Below the pieces are notes generated by a model. That model searched no databases, was not told the DNA's origin, and worked only from the letters and a program-made list of their open reading frames with translations. Source: Idiomarina abyssalis (GTDB taxonomy: Bacteria > Pseudomonadota > Gammaproteobacteria > Enterobacterales > Alteromonadaceae). From it: a stretch of 64,000 nucleotides of DNA. Position numbers and translations under genes: made by a program. Of the stretch, positions 54,687-63,772 are shown in pieces (positions within the stretch are counted from its first letter, which is position 1; every line of letters begins with the position of its first letter). Where the stretch lies: contig NZ_FPBE01000005.1 in assembly GCF_900116625.1 (NCBI RefSeq), positions 113,729-177,728 of the forward strand, in the 5' to 3' direction.

Positions 54687-55883
54687 TCACAGCATTTTAT
54701 CAGATCGACGCGCATCTCTTACCGCTAGAAAAATCGGCACACCAATCTGCGAGAACAGCGCCAGGACCCAAAGCCCGTTGCTGACAATCGACGGTACGAG
54801 GGGATGAACGGCTAGCACAATCAGCGCCATGACAATGCCGAACAGCCTCAGACCGGCGCTATGGTAGTTGTCGGTGGCATCAGCCACGGTTCGACGCAGC
54901 GCCCATAGCGAAGCTAAAAAAAACGCAAGGCCGACCGAGCCAAGCGCGGCGTAGCCGGGCGGATAAGGATCCCACAGGCCGACGTAGACTTCTCCGGCCA
55001 GCGCAACGCCAATCGTCACCGCACTCCACAAAATCACGATGTGAGCAAACCAGTATCTCAGCAGCACAGCACTGGTGCGGCTCTTCGGTTTTGCATTGCC
55101 GGCGCAGTCGAAATAAGTCCAGGCCAGCGCGAAGAGGGACAAGCCGCCCATGGTCACATTGAACAGCGTACCCGCGCTGACTATGTAGACGCCCTTGTCG
55201 GCCAGCGTGACCACCAGCTTAAAGAATCCTTCACCCAGCAAGATCAACATCAGAAGGCCGAAGCGCTCCGAGATGTGTCCGAGTTGAGGCACAAAGCGTT
55301 CGAAGCGGAGCGTGCCTACGCGCGGCAGCATATACTGCAGCTGAATTGCTGCCACGCCGGCGGCAAAGACCCAATAGGCGACCGGTGTGGGCAAAAAAGC
55401 CGACAGCGCGAACAACCCGGCCAACACGAAAAAATTCCGCCCCTGTTCCTGCGCCAGCCTATTGGCCGCGTTGTCGGTACAGCGCGCCCGCCAGTAAAGA
55501 TAGGCCGTCAGAGCCCGATTCAACGCATAGCCCAGCGCGAAATACGTCCAGCCTTCACCGCCCACGTCGGGAATCGCCGCCGCGATGGTCATCATTGTGA
55601 CAATCTTAAGTGCCATCACCACGCGATGCGGCATGTCCGTGGAGATATACAGTGAGTTATAGACCGAGCTGTCTGCCCAGGCATAGAAAATCGCCAGAAA
55701 CAGTCCCGTAAACACCCAGAATCCTTGCCACCCCAGATGATGGGACAGGTAATTCCCCAAAATGAAAATTGTCACTACATGGACCAGATCGAAGAAAAGT
55801 TCCACCCAGTGCACGTGGTCGTGGGTTTCATCGACATCCATGTAATGGCGCGGTCGCCGCCAGAGAAGATCGCTAATTACCAT
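54687..55883 (-). CDS. Low-temperature-requirement protein A (LtrA) family
   Basis: 398-residue membrane protein with about 10-11 helices. The LtrA signature HVHWVELFFDLVHVVTIF is near residue 23, and ISERFGLLMLILLGEGFFKLV follows at about 205. LtrA was named after a Listeria cold-growth mutant; its biochemical activity is unknown. Complete with a GTG or ATG start near 55883. No regulatory gene adjoins; the gap to the Kef relic (133 bases) shows nothing of note. Confidence 0.88.
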   Translation of the reverse strand: MVISDLLWRRPRHYMDVDETHDHVHWVELFFDLVHVVTIFILGNYLSHHLGWQGFWVFTGLFLAIFYAWADSSVYNSLYISTDMPHRVVMALKIVTMMTIAAAIPDVGGEGWTYFALGYALNRALTAYLYWRARCTDNAANRLAQEQGRNFFVLAGLFALSAFLPTPVAYWVFAAGVAAIQLQYMLPRVGTLRFERFVPQLGHISERFGLLMLILLGEGFFKLVVTLADKGVYIVSAGTLFNVTMGGLSLFALAWTYFDCAGNAKPKSRTSAVLLRYWFAHIVILWSAVTIGVALAGEVYVGLWDPYPPGYAALGSVGLAFFLASLWALRRTVADATDNYHSAGLRLFGIVMALIVLAVHPLVPSIVSNGLWVLALFSQIGVPIFLAVRDARRSDKML

Positions 55884-55955
55884 ACACTACCCCTTTTCTT
55901 ATTGTTCTGGCGGTGAATTATGCGCCGGCCAGAGACTAGCGGAAGCTACGAACTG

Positions 55956-56963
55956 TTAATCAAGTTCGACCACTATTTTACCAATCTGCTGATTTGACTC
56001 CAGATAGTGATGCGCTGCCACTATCTCTTCAAATTTAAAGCTTCGATCAATGACAGGCTTGAGTGTTCCTTCGGATAAACCCGAGTGGATAAATTGCTTT
56101 GCTCTGCGAAAACGCTCGATGTCTTTTATAACTTCAGTAAACACATACCCCCTAACTGTCAGACTTTTACGAAGTGCTATTTTTAAGGGAAAAGGGGTTG
56201 TTTCGGGACTTAATGCTCCGTGTACTATTATTGTTCCTTCAGGGCTCATTGCTTCAGCAATTTCAGCTATCTGCGGCCCACCGACAGCATCAAATGCGAT
56301 TTTTAAATTGTTTGCTCCCAAGATGCTTCTCAAGCTATCCAGTAGCGGTTCTTCTTGGGTTGCAATCACATGGGCCGCACCAGCCTTGAGCACAGCAGCC
56401 TTTTTAGCTCCTGTTAGAGTTGTAGCGATAGGGATACCCCCCAGAGAATTCACAATTTGAATCGCAGCCAATCCAACACTGCTCGATGCGGCGGTTATCA
56501 GTACTGAATCGCCTTTTTGCACGTTAGCAATTTCGACCAAAGCGCCATAAGCTGTCAGGTACTGCATCCAAGCTGCTGCGCCTTCAGCAAAGGTTAGCCC
56601 TGCTGGTTTGGGTGCCACATATTCACTTGGTACGACAATCTCTTCTGCGTAGCAGCCATTCTGAGAAAGCCCCATCTGAGGGACAATACAAACCTCTTCC
56701 CCAAGGCGTAAATGATTCACCTCTTCCCCGACTTCAATAACTATCCCGGATGCTTCATAGCCGATTCGCGAAGGGAAGTCAGCCTTTTCTATATAGTGGC
56801 CTCGCCTAAATATGGCATCAGCACGATTGAGCCCAACAGCTTTGACCGCAATACGAACATCAGTGGCCTGCAAACTTGGACTCGCCAGCGAGTCAATAGT
56901 TAACACCTCGGGGCCACCTAATTCATGGAAACGAACAGTTCGAATTAGTTTTCTTGGGCTCAT
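55956..56963 (-). CDS. MDR-superfamily quinone/alkenal reductase (paralogue B)
   Basis: About 335 residues, homologous throughout to the protein at 38918-39907: GLNRADAIFRRGHYI, FPSRIGYEASGIVIEVG, AAAWMQYLTAYGALVE, TAASSSVGLAAIQIV and QQIGKIVVELD at the end. The ATG at 56963 follows GAGG; an upstream ATG would start inside that site. It ends before LtrA and lies 22 bases downstream of another MDR reductase on the same strand, so the two are likely one operon together with the SDR upstream. Lower GC than paralogue A shows separate ancestry. Confidence 0.9.
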   Translation of the reverse strand: MSPRKLIRTVRFHELGGPEVLTIDSLASPSLQATDVRIAVKAVGLNRADAIFRRGHYIEKADFPSRIGYEASGIVIEVGEEVNHLRLGEEVCIVPQMGLSQNGCYAEEIVVPSEYVAPKPAGLTFAEGAAAWMQYLTAYGALVEIANVQKGDSVLITAASSSVGLAAIQIVNSLGGIPIATTLTGAKKAAVLKAGAAHVIATQEEPLLDSLRSILGANNLKIAFDAVGGPQIAEIAEAMSPEGTIIVHGALSPETTPFPLKIALRKSLTVRGYVFTEVIKDIERFRRAKQFIHSGLSEGTLKPVIDRSFKFEEIVAAHHYLESNQQIGKIVVELD

Positions 56964-56985
56964 ATGCATCCTCAACAATGTCTTT

Positions 56986-57993
56986 TTAAGCAATTACATC
57001 AATAACTACTTTACCCATGGACCCCAACTCTACAGCATTATGTGCATCCATTGCCGTGTCAAGGGAGAAGCGTAACGGATCGAGTAGTGGCTTAATTTGT
57101 CCAGCTTCAACGAGAGCCGTAATTTGCCGCAGAATGTCACCATGATGTTTGCGCCCCTCTCCGCTGAGCTGTGGGTGTAACACAAAAATCGCTGATAATG
57201 TTGCAGAGCGCAATGACGACGGTACCAGGTTATGTGAGCCGAATGCAGCACAGCTTAAAATATGGCCGTAATGTGCAATGATACCTAATGAGGCATCGAG
57301 TACAGAGCCACCGGCAGTGTCGTAAATGATATCGAATCCTTTGCCTTGGGTGTATGCGTCCACGTACTCAGCAGGGCTTGTAGTGTGATAATCAATTGGC
57401 GTGGCACCAAGCGCCTTGAGCCGTTGTTGTTTTCCAGTCGATGCAGTGGCATAAACGTCGGCACCTAAGGCCTTAGCAATTTGCACAGCTAAATGCCCAA
57501 CTCCGCCAGCTCCACCTTGGATAAGGATTTTCTGGCCCGCTTTAACATTCGCCTTGTCAACCAAACCTTCCCAAGCAGTAAGTGCAACCAGAGGTAAAGC
57601 CGCAGCTTCACGCATGGACAAATTTTTCGGTTTGAGAGCAAGTAACTCAGCATCTACGTTGGCATATTCAGCCAATGATCCTTGCAATCCTCGCACTCCG
57701 CCAGTCAGACCATAAACTTCATCGCCTACTGAAAAGTCGGTGACGCCGTCGCCGATAGCAACAATTTCTCCAGCTAAATCGGTGCCAAGTACTGCGGGTA
57801 ATTCCGGCATGGCATAAGGAGCGATACCTTGGCGGATCTTGTAATCAATAGGATTGACTCCACTTGCAAATATTTTTACTTGCACCTGACCTGCTGATGG
57901 AGAGGGTAAGTTAATCAGGGCATCCCGGAATACTGTACCCTCTTCATAGCTATCTAATACCAAAGCACGCATTTGTCTGTTTAACGCTGTCAT
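56986..57993 (-). CDS. NADP-dependent quinone oxidoreductase (MDR)
   Basis: About 335 residues. GroES half: FASGVNPIDYKIRQGIAPYA and AVLGTDLAGEIVAIGDGV; Rossmann half: ILIQGGAGGVGHLAVQIAKALGADV in part (GGAGGVGHLAVQIAKAL). NADPH-specific quinone or enone reduction without zinc is expected. The ATG at 57993 follows GAGG. It is the middle gene of the SDR-MDR-MDR set on the minus strand, downstream of the SDR and 22 bases upstream of paralogue B. Confidence 0.92.
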   Translation of the reverse strand: MTALNRQMRALVLDSYEEGTVFRDALINLPSPSAGQVQVKIFASGVNPIDYKIRQGIAPYAMPELPAVLGTDLAGEIVAIGDGVTDFSVGDEVYGLTGGVRGLQGSLAEYANVDAELLALKPKNLSMREAAALPLVALTAWEGLVDKANVKAGQKILIQGGAGGVGHLAVQIAKALGADVYATASTGKQQRLKALGATPIDYHTTSPAEYVDAYTQGKGFDIIYDTAGGSVLDASLGIIAHYGHILSCAAFGSHNLVPSSLRSATLSAIFVLHPQLSGEGRKHHGDILRQITALVEAGQIKPLLDPLRFSLDTAMDAHNAVELGSMGKVVIDVIA

Positions 57994-58067
57994 CAATAAC
58001 CTCACAAAATGAATATTCAGCGGGTGGTTAAATCACCCGCTGGTTAATAGGTCTTTTATTAAACGAA

Positions 58068-58826
58068 TTAAAATTCTTGAACAGTTGGGCGCAGAACAAT
58101 CTCGTTGATATCCACATCCGCAGGCTGCTCAATTGCGTATGCGATAGCACGAGCAACAGAGTCAGATGGAATTTCATTTTGCTGATAAAAATCTTTTACA
58201 AAGGCTGCACCCTGAGTATCTGAACTTCCATGTTTTAAATCAGATTCGATTGCACCCGGTGAAATGATTGTTGAACGAATTTTACCCCCAACTTCATGGC
58301 GTAAGCCTTCGGCAATAGCGCGAACAGCGAATTTGGTTCCGCTATAAACCGTGCCGCCGGGACTGAATACTTTGATACCCGCTACGGAAGAAATATTGAT
58401 AAAGTGGCCTGTTCCCTGAGCCTGAAAGATCGGAAGCGCTGCGGCTACTCCATACAGCAGACCTTTAACGTTGATGTCAATCATGCGATCCCATTCGTCA
58501 ACTCGAGTCTCAGCTAACGGTGCAATCGCCATTAACCCTGCATTATTGATAACCACATCAACTTTACCGAAGCGCTCTTGTGCAAGATTTACAAGGGCCT
58601 TCACTTCGTCCGGGCTAGTCACATCTGTCGCTTGAACCGCAACTTCTCCGCCTGCTGCGCGTATGTCAGCAGCAATAGCTTCAAGCTTGTCGATGCGTCG
58701 GGCACCTAAAACAACAGATGCGCCAAGGCTGGCTAAATGTCTTGCCGTGGTCTCGCCTAAACCGCTGCTACCACCAGTGATCACAACGACCTTACCGCTG
58801 ATGTTATTTGCTAAAACACTGCTCAT
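58068..58826 (-). CDS. Short-chain dehydrogenase/reductase
   Basis: About 252 residues of the classical SDR type. Cofactor motif TGGSSGLGE (near 15), NNAGLMAIAPL, catalytic Ser in INISSVAGIK and the YxxxK pair in VYSGTKFAVRAIAEGLRHE. The ATG at 58826 follows GAGGATATTAACT; the longer frame adds 15 random residues. Divergent from the LysR gene at 58973. A 36-codon fragment nearly identical to its C-terminus survives at 40384-40494. Confidence 0.94.
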   Translation of the reverse strand: MSSVLANNISGKVVVITGGSSGLGETTARHLASLGASVVLGARRIDKLEAIAADIRAAGGEVAVQATDVTSPDEVKALVNLAQERFGKVDVVINNAGLMAIAPLAETRVDEWDRMIDINVKGLLYGVAAALPIFQAQGTGHFINISSVAGIKVFSPGGTVYSGTKFAVRAIAEGLRHEVGGKIRSTIISPGAIESDLKHGSSDTQGAAFVKDFYQQNEIPSDSVARAIAYAIEQPADVDINEIVLRPTVQEF

Positions 58827-58972
58827 AGTTAATATCCTCAAATAAGTTGAATGACGTTGTCTAAATAACAAGCAAAGTATCTCTTACCTTCAAAAACCAA
58901 TAAATGGAAATGTTTTAATTTCACAATTCCATATTTTGGAATAATATTTATGTATTCATTTCAAACCTGAAT

Positions 58973-59875
58973 GTGACTGTGATGCTTAACAGATTGGAAA
59001 TGCTCCGGATATTTTGTACTGCTGCTGAGTCTCGCAGCTTTAAAGAAGCGGCTAACCGTCTGGGAATTTCTCCTCAGGCAGTGACGCGAGCAGTGAAGGA
59101 GTTAGAGCGATTGCAAGGGGAGCTTTTATTTCATCGAAATACTCGACACATACAAGTGACCCTAATTGGAGAAAAATTTGCTTTGATAGCAAAAGAACGC
59201 CTGCGCGCTGTAGATGAATTGTTTCAAACAAGCGCCCCTGACTCGGGTAATGAATTACAAGGGCGGGTTCGTATCGCAGCGCCTGTTGGTTTTGGTCATA
59301 AGTGCTTAATGCCAGTATTACTGGAACTTTCAACAATACATCCTCAACTGGATATAGACCTGACACTCAGTGACGAGCGCGTGGATGTAGTTGACGAAAA
59401 AATAGATATTGGGATTCGTATCGGCTTCATGAGAGATAGTCGATTTATTGCCCGCCAGCTCACCAAAATTAATCTGTATGTCGTGGCTTCGCCTGACTTA
59501 ATAAATAGAGTGGGAAGGCCTGCGTCTATTGAAGAACTAAACCACTTGCCGGTTACAGGGTTAGTAGATCGCAATACGGGAAAGCTTTGGCCATGGGTTT
59601 TTTCCATGGACAGACAGTGGACGCCATCCATAACACGTTTTCGAAGTGCCGACGCCGAAGCTGAATTAATGGGTGTACAAAATGGACTGGGGTTTGCTCA
59701 AATTCCTGACTTTTTGGCCCAAGACTTATTACGCCAAGAGAAACTTGTGAGAGTGTTAGAAGAGGTCGAGCCGGTGCCTTGGGATTTATATATTTATCGC
59801 CCTCAACGTGGTCCAGTACCACAACGTGTTCGATTGGTTTTTGATCACTTGGTGTCAAGATTGAGTGTCCGCTAA
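58973..59875 (+). CDS. LysR-family regulator
   Basis: About 297-300 residues. Helix-turn-helix in MLRIFCTAAESRSFKEAANR and ISPQAVTRAVKELERL, followed by a full effector domain (GRVRIAAPVGFGHKCLMPVL, GIRIGFMRDSRFIARQL). Of the GTG at 58973 and the ATG at 58982, the latter is nearer the family start. It is divergent from the SDR gene (146-base gap with low GC), the classic position for control of the SDR-MDR-MDR operon in response to an electrophile. Confidence 0.92.
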   Translation: MTVMLNRLEMLRIFCTAAESRSFKEAANRLGISPQAVTRAVKELERLQGELLFHRNTRHIQVTLIGEKFALIAKERLRAVDELFQTSAPDSGNELQGRVRIAAPVGFGHKCLMPVLLELSTIHPQLDIDLTLSDERVDVVDEKIDIGIRIGFMRDSRFIARQLTKINLYVVASPDLINRVGRPASIEELNHLPVTGLVDRNTGKLWPWVFSMDRQWTPSITRFRSADAEAELMGVQNGLGFAQIPDFLAQDLLRQEKLVRVLEEVEPVPWDLYIYRPQRGPVPQRVRLVFDHLVSRLSVR

Positions 59876-59988
59876 TGGCACATAAGTAATATTCATAAAG
59901 TGCGAATACTACATTAGCTCACTTTACTGCAAAAACCGTAACCAATGTCTTCGTTGAGTCACCAGGAATCATAACAAAGTGCATTTTG

Positions 59989-60384
59989 CTACCAACATGC
60001 TGCCAAAACTCTGCCTCCTGTGCATATTTTTTTGCTTTTTGGATAGTGTAGTAGCCCCCATTTAAACCGGACACGCTTCGATGGAATAAATACTTCGTCC
60101 ATAAGTGAATGGAAATAGTTCAGGACCTCAACACCCGTCGCTAATTCGAAAAAGCCGTTGTTAAACCCTGTTTCATCCAGTCGATGGCGCCCTAATGGTC
60201 GCGAAGCAACGCCATAAAAGCCTGAAGGCTGGTGTAATCGCACAAAAGGATATGCGTCGTTCCAGTGCCCGCCCACTTTTGAACGACGGTCGACCATCAA
60301 AAAGGTGGCGTCGGTTTCTGTGAGCATCTTGTCGACAAAAGCCAACGCTGTGGCATTGTAACCATCCCCTAAAATCGGTGCATG
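59989..60384 (-). pseudogene. FAD/NAD(P)-binding oxidoreductase remnant
   Basis: Reads ILGDGYNATALAFVDKML, DATFLMVDRRSKVGGHWNDA and YPFVRLHQPSGFYGVASRPL, the N-terminal flavin-binding part of a large monooxygenase-like family, then VLNYFHSLMDEVFIPSKRVRF. The 5' end is replaced by insertion-sequence DNA near 60384. The homology ends where the 28-nt motif at 60047-60074 begins; residues after it are not conserved. A broken gene trapped between two mobile-element ends. Confidence 0.8.
60047..60074. repeat. 28-nt motif shared with 53169-53196 (possible insertion-sequence end)
   Basis: Begins TGTAGTAGCCCCCATTTAAA and ends CCGGACAC, matching the reverse complement of 53169-53196 at 27 of 28 positions. 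It marks the broken 3' end of the flavoprotein remnant. Confidence 0.65.
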
Positions 60385-60430
60385 CGTAATTAGAGTTCTC
60401 CGGCCTACAATGAGGCAAACGGAGAACGAC

Positions 60431-60679
60431 ATGAAGAAATCACGGTACAGCGAGTCACAGATCGTCAAGATTCTGAAGGAGGTCGAGGGCGGCCGCCTGG
60501 TCAAGGAAGTCTGCCGGGAATACGGCATCTCCGATGCGACCTACTACAACTGGAAATCCAAGTACGGGGGCATGGAGGCCTCTGATGTGAAGCGCCTCAA
60601 AGAGTTGGAAGAGGAAAACCGCCGGCTGAAGCAGATGTATGCCGAGCTGAGCCTGGATCACAAACTGAAACAAGAGTAG
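60431..60679 (+). mobile_element. IS3-family OrfA without OrfB
   Basis: 82-residue IS3-type OrfA: a helix-turn-helix (YSESQIVKILKEVEGGRLVK, EVCREYGISDATYYNWKSKY) and a leucine-zipper tail (LKELEEENRRLKQMYAELSL). The ATG follows GGAGAACGAC. The frame ends LDHKLKQE just four bases before the yicC stop. The OrfB integrase part and right terminal repeat are missing, so the element is immobile. It marks the right boundary of the island. Confidence 0.88.
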
Positions 60680-60682
60680 ACG

Positions 60683-61546
60683 CTACTCAATGTTCTGGAT
60701 CTGCTCCCTCATCTGCTCAATTAATACCTTTAGCTCAACCGCAGCGGCGGTGATATCGGCGTTAATTGATTTAGAGGCTAGTGTGTTTGCTTCGCGGTTG
60801 AACTCTTGCATCATAAAGTCCAGACGCCGTCCGCAAGGGCCACCTTTTTTCAGTATTTTTCGGGCTTCTTCTACGTGGGCGTCCAGGCGATCGAGCTCTT
60901 CGGCTACATCGACTTTTTGCGCCAGCATTATCATTTCCTGCTCAACACGCTGCGGATCCAATTCTATTTTTACTTCTTCAAACCGTGTAAGTAAGCGCTC
61001 ACGTTGCCACTGGAGCACTTCTGGCATACGTTCGCGAACAAAGGCGACTTGTTTGCTAACACCATCCAGACGCTCTTGCAGCATTTTATCAATAGCCGAG
61101 CCTTCGCTTTTACGATTTTCTATGAACTCTGCAATAGTCGCATCAAGGGCTTTTAACACTTCTTTTTGCAAAGCGTCGGTGTCTTGCTCGTCCGCGTTCA
61201 CCACACCCGGCCATTTCAATACATCAATTGGGTTTAACTGGCCTGCTGCGGAATGCTGACTCACCCACTTAGCACTGGCAATAACGCTTTTCGCAAGCTC
61301 TTCATTAATAGATAGCTCGCTTTGCCGCGTTTCATCCATATGCACGTATAACTTGCATTCAACCTTGCCGCGCTGCAAATTTTTCCGAAATTTATCGCGC
61401 AGTGCGTTTTCCAGCGAGCGAAAGTTTTCCGGCAAGCGGAAGAAGGTTTCTAAATACCGCTGGTTTACCGAGCGGACTTCCCATGTTGCGGTGCCCCAGT
61501 CAGCTTTATGTTCGTAGCGAGCGTAGCCCGTCATACTTTGAATCAT
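60683..61546 (-). CDS. yicC: YicC endoribonuclease
   Basis: 287 residues, exactly the E. coli length, starting MIQSMTGYARYEHKADWGTA and ending REQIQNIE. The C-terminal half has the acidic RLDAHVEEARKILKKGGPCGRRLDFMMQEFNRE in key part GRRLDFMMQEFNREANTLAS. E. coli YicC is reported to be an RNase acting on small RNA. Intact despite the IS fragment touching its end. Read with the smr gene upstream, nine bases away. Confidence 0.96.
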   Translation of the reverse strand: MIQSMTGYARYEHKADWGTATWEVRSVNQRYLETFFRLPENFRSLENALRDKFRKNLQRGKVECKLYVHMDETRQSELSINEELAKSVIASAKWVSQHSAAGQLNPIDVLKWPGVVNADEQDTDALQKEVLKALDATIAEFIENRKSEGSAIDKMLQERLDGVSKQVAFVRERMPEVLQWQRERLLTRFEEVKIELDPQRVEQEMIMLAQKVDVAEELDRLDAHVEEARKILKKGGPCGRRLDFMMQEFNREANTLASKSINADITAAAVELKVLIEQMREQIQNIE

Positions 61547-61555
61547 TATATTTCC

Positions 61556-62143
61556 TTATTTTTTCGCATGCTTTTCGCGGTTTTTCTGTTTCTGTTCGGC
61601 GTTTTTCTTCATCATAATATACACGGCCCCACGGCCGCCGTGTGCCCGTTGCGCGCTATGAAACGCCAGTACCGGCGGCAATTCTCGCAGCCATTTATTC
61701 ACATAGCTTTTTATCAGCGCCGGGTGTGGTTTCGAATGCTTACCCATGCCGTGAATCACCAAAGCCATTCGTACACCAGCAGCATGACAGTCCTGCACAA
61801 AATTAAACAATGCAGTGCGCGCCTCCACTAACGAGTGATGATGCAAGTTCAGGCTCGCTTCCATAGTGTAGCGGCCTTGCTTCAAGCGCTTAAACACACC
61901 GGCCTGCACCCCGTCGCGGTGAAACTCGATAGCTTCATCCGGCGCCACTAAATCGACATATTCAGTCGACAAGAAGTTAGCATTCTCTGCTTCTTCGGCC
62001 TCCGCCGCCCGGCGGCGCTCTTTTTGCGCCAGCGTCGGTTCAAAAGCCTGCTTAATATCAGCAACTTCTTCACCCGCCAAGGGCGTTACGTCAGTCATTT
62101 CCTGACGAAACAACTCAAATTCTTCATCATCTGAACGCGACAT
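61556..62143 (-). CDS. Smr-domain protein (SmrA-type)
   Basis: 195 residues. An acidic N-terminal region is followed by the Smr domain: EASLNLHHHSLVEARTALFNFV, ALVIHGMGKHSKPH and LKSYVNKWL in the form LIKSYVNKWL, with AHGGRGAVYIMMKK near the end. Smr domains nick nucleic acids or act at stalled ribosomes (SmrB). The LDLHG motif appears as LNLHHHS, a mild change. Pairs with yicC on the minus strand and is divergent from rph. Confidence 0.9.
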   Translation of the reverse strand: MSRSDDEEFELFRQEMTDVTPLAGEEVADIKQAFEPTLAQKERRRAAEAEEAENANFLSTEYVDLVAPDEAIEFHRDGVQAGVFKRLKQGRYTMEASLNLHHHSLVEARTALFNFVQDCHAAGVRMALVIHGMGKHSKPHPALIKSYVNKWLRELPPVLAFHSAQRAHGGRGAVYIMMKKNAEQKQKNREKHAKK

Positions 62144-62279
62144 ACTGCCTCCCGCTCATATTCTTTTGCTCGGTCTAGTGTAATACGTTGCTGCGCGAAT
62201 CGCGATCCATTAATCGTGCAATTCTGCTACAATTGCGCTCAATTTATACATCGCGACATTCACTCAGTAAGGAGATGAC

Positions 62280-62993
62280 ATGCGTCCAAGTGGCCGTACG
62301 GCACAACAAATTCGACCGGTAACCATTACCCGTAACTTTACCAAACACGCAGAAGGCTCGGTTTTAATCGAGTTTGGCGAAACCAAGGTGCTTTGTAATG
62401 CATCGGTAGAGCGCGGCGTTCCGCGCTTTTTAAAAGGTAAAGGCCAGGGCTGGGTTACCGCTGAATACAGCATGTTACCACGCGCAACTCATACCCGTTC
62501 TGCCCGCGAGGCGTCACGCGGTAAGCAAGGCGGTCGTACCTTAGAAATTCAGCGTTTAATTGGCCGCTCACTGCGTACCTGTATTGATATGAGTGCCTTA
62601 GGTGAACACACCATTACTATCGACTGTGACGTGATTCAGGCCGACGGTGGCACACGTACCGCGTCTATTACCGGTGCTTGTGTCGCCTTAGTTGACGCAC
62701 TGAACTGGATGCGGGCGCAAGGTATGGTCAAAGTAAATCCGCTAAAAGAAATGGTCGCGGCAATTTCAGTCGGTATTTTAGACGGCGAACCAGTCAGTGA
62801 TCTGGAATACATTGAAGACTCAAAAGCCGATACCGACATGAACATTGTCATGACAGAAGCCGGCAAATTCATCGAAATTCAGGGCACTGCAGAAGGCGAA
62901 GCCTTCAGTTTCGACGAAATGAACAGTCTGGTCGATATGGCGCGCCATAGCATCCGCGAGCTTATCGATATTCAGAAAAAAGCTTTAGCCTAG
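62280..62993 (+). CDS. rph: Ribonuclease PH
   Basis: 237-residue phosphorolytic 3'-5' exoribonuclease that trims tRNA 3' ends. [36 protein letters not shown] (in part), [32 protein letters not shown] and [10 protein letters not shown] are all characteristic. The ATG follows AAGGAGATGAC. Full length, unlike the frameshifted rph of E. coli K-12. Immediately upstream of pyrE as in E. coli. Confidence 0.98.
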   Translation: MRPSGRTAQQIRPVTITRNFTKHAEGSVLIEFGETKVLCNASVERGVPRFLKGKGQGWVTAEYSMLPRATHTRSAREASRGKQGGRTLEIQRLIGRSLRTCIDMSALGEHTITIDCDVIQADGGTRTASITGACVALVDALNWMRAQGMVKVNPLKEMVAAISVGILDGEPVSDLEYIEDSKADTDMNIVMTEAGKFIEIQGTAEGEAFSFDEMNSLVDMARHSIRELIDIQKKALA

Positions 62994-63021
62994 TGTCAGT
63001 AATAGTTCAGGAAGTTAACGA

Positions 63022-63666
63022 ATGAAAGCGTATCAAAAAGAGTTTATTGAATTTGCGATTGAGCGTGGTGTTCTTAAGTTTGGCGAATTTACATTAAAGT
63101 CGGGTCGCACCAGCCCTTACTTTTTTAACGCCGGGCTTTTTAATAAAGGTTCCGACTTGGCTCGCTTAGGTCGCTTTTACGCAGAGGCTCTGGTCGACTC
63201 AGGTATCGACTTTGACGTTTTATTTGGCCCAGCTTATAAGGGCATTCCTATTGCCACGGCAACAGCTGTTGCGCTTTATGATCAGCACAACCAAGACACA
63301 CCTTATTGCTTTAACCGTAAGGAAAAGAAAGATCACGGTGAAGGCGGCAACTTGGTGGGCTCTGCGCTGGAAGGTAAAGTTATGCTGGTGGATGACGTGA
63401 TCACCGCAGGAACAGCTATTCGCGAAGCCATGGAGATTGTTCAGGCAAACGGCGCTGAATTATCCGGTGTTCTGATTGCGCTCGACCGTCAGGAAAAAGG
63501 CAAAGGCGAGTTATCCGCCATTCAGGAAGTTGAGCGTGATTTTAATGCTCAGGTGGTTAGCATTGTCAGCCTGAACGATGTCATCACCTTTTTGAAGGAT
63601 GACAACACGTTCAAAGAATATCTACCAAAAGTTGAAGCTTATCGCGCCGAGTTTGGCGTCGCCTGA
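63022..63666 (+). CDS. pyrE: Orotate phosphoribosyltransferase
   Basis: 214 residues; converts orotate and PRPP to OMP in pyrimidine synthesis. [33 protein letters not shown] and the PRPP loop [17 protein letters not shown] are diagnostic. The ATG follows CAGGAAG. The 28-base rph-pyrE gap is too short for the E. coli-type attenuator. Complete, about 25 bases before the presumed edge of an IS110-type element. Confidence 0.98.
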   Translation: MKAYQKEFIEFAIERGVLKFGEFTLKSGRTSPYFFNAGLFNKGSDLARLGRFYAEALVDSGIDFDVLFGPAYKGIPIATATAVALYDQHNQDTPYCFNRKEKKDHGEGGNLVGSALEGKVMLVDDVITAGTAIREAMEIVQANGAELSGVLIALDRQEKGKGELSAIQEVERDFNAQVVSIVSLNDVITFLKDDNTFKEYLPKVEAYRAEFGVA

Positions 63667-63772
63667 TACGAATTTGCGTAGCCTGATGAGATGGTCCCCT
63701 CCCTCCTAAGCGGCATCGCAATGTGCCAATATAGAGGTTCAAACATCCAAAAAAACAGAGTGGAGAGGACCA

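Noticed and set aside
60385..60528. N-terminal extension of the flavoprotein frame into the IS3 DNA
   Set aside because: These residues are the reverse strand of the IS3 OrfA region; the gene's true 5' end was removed by the insertion.
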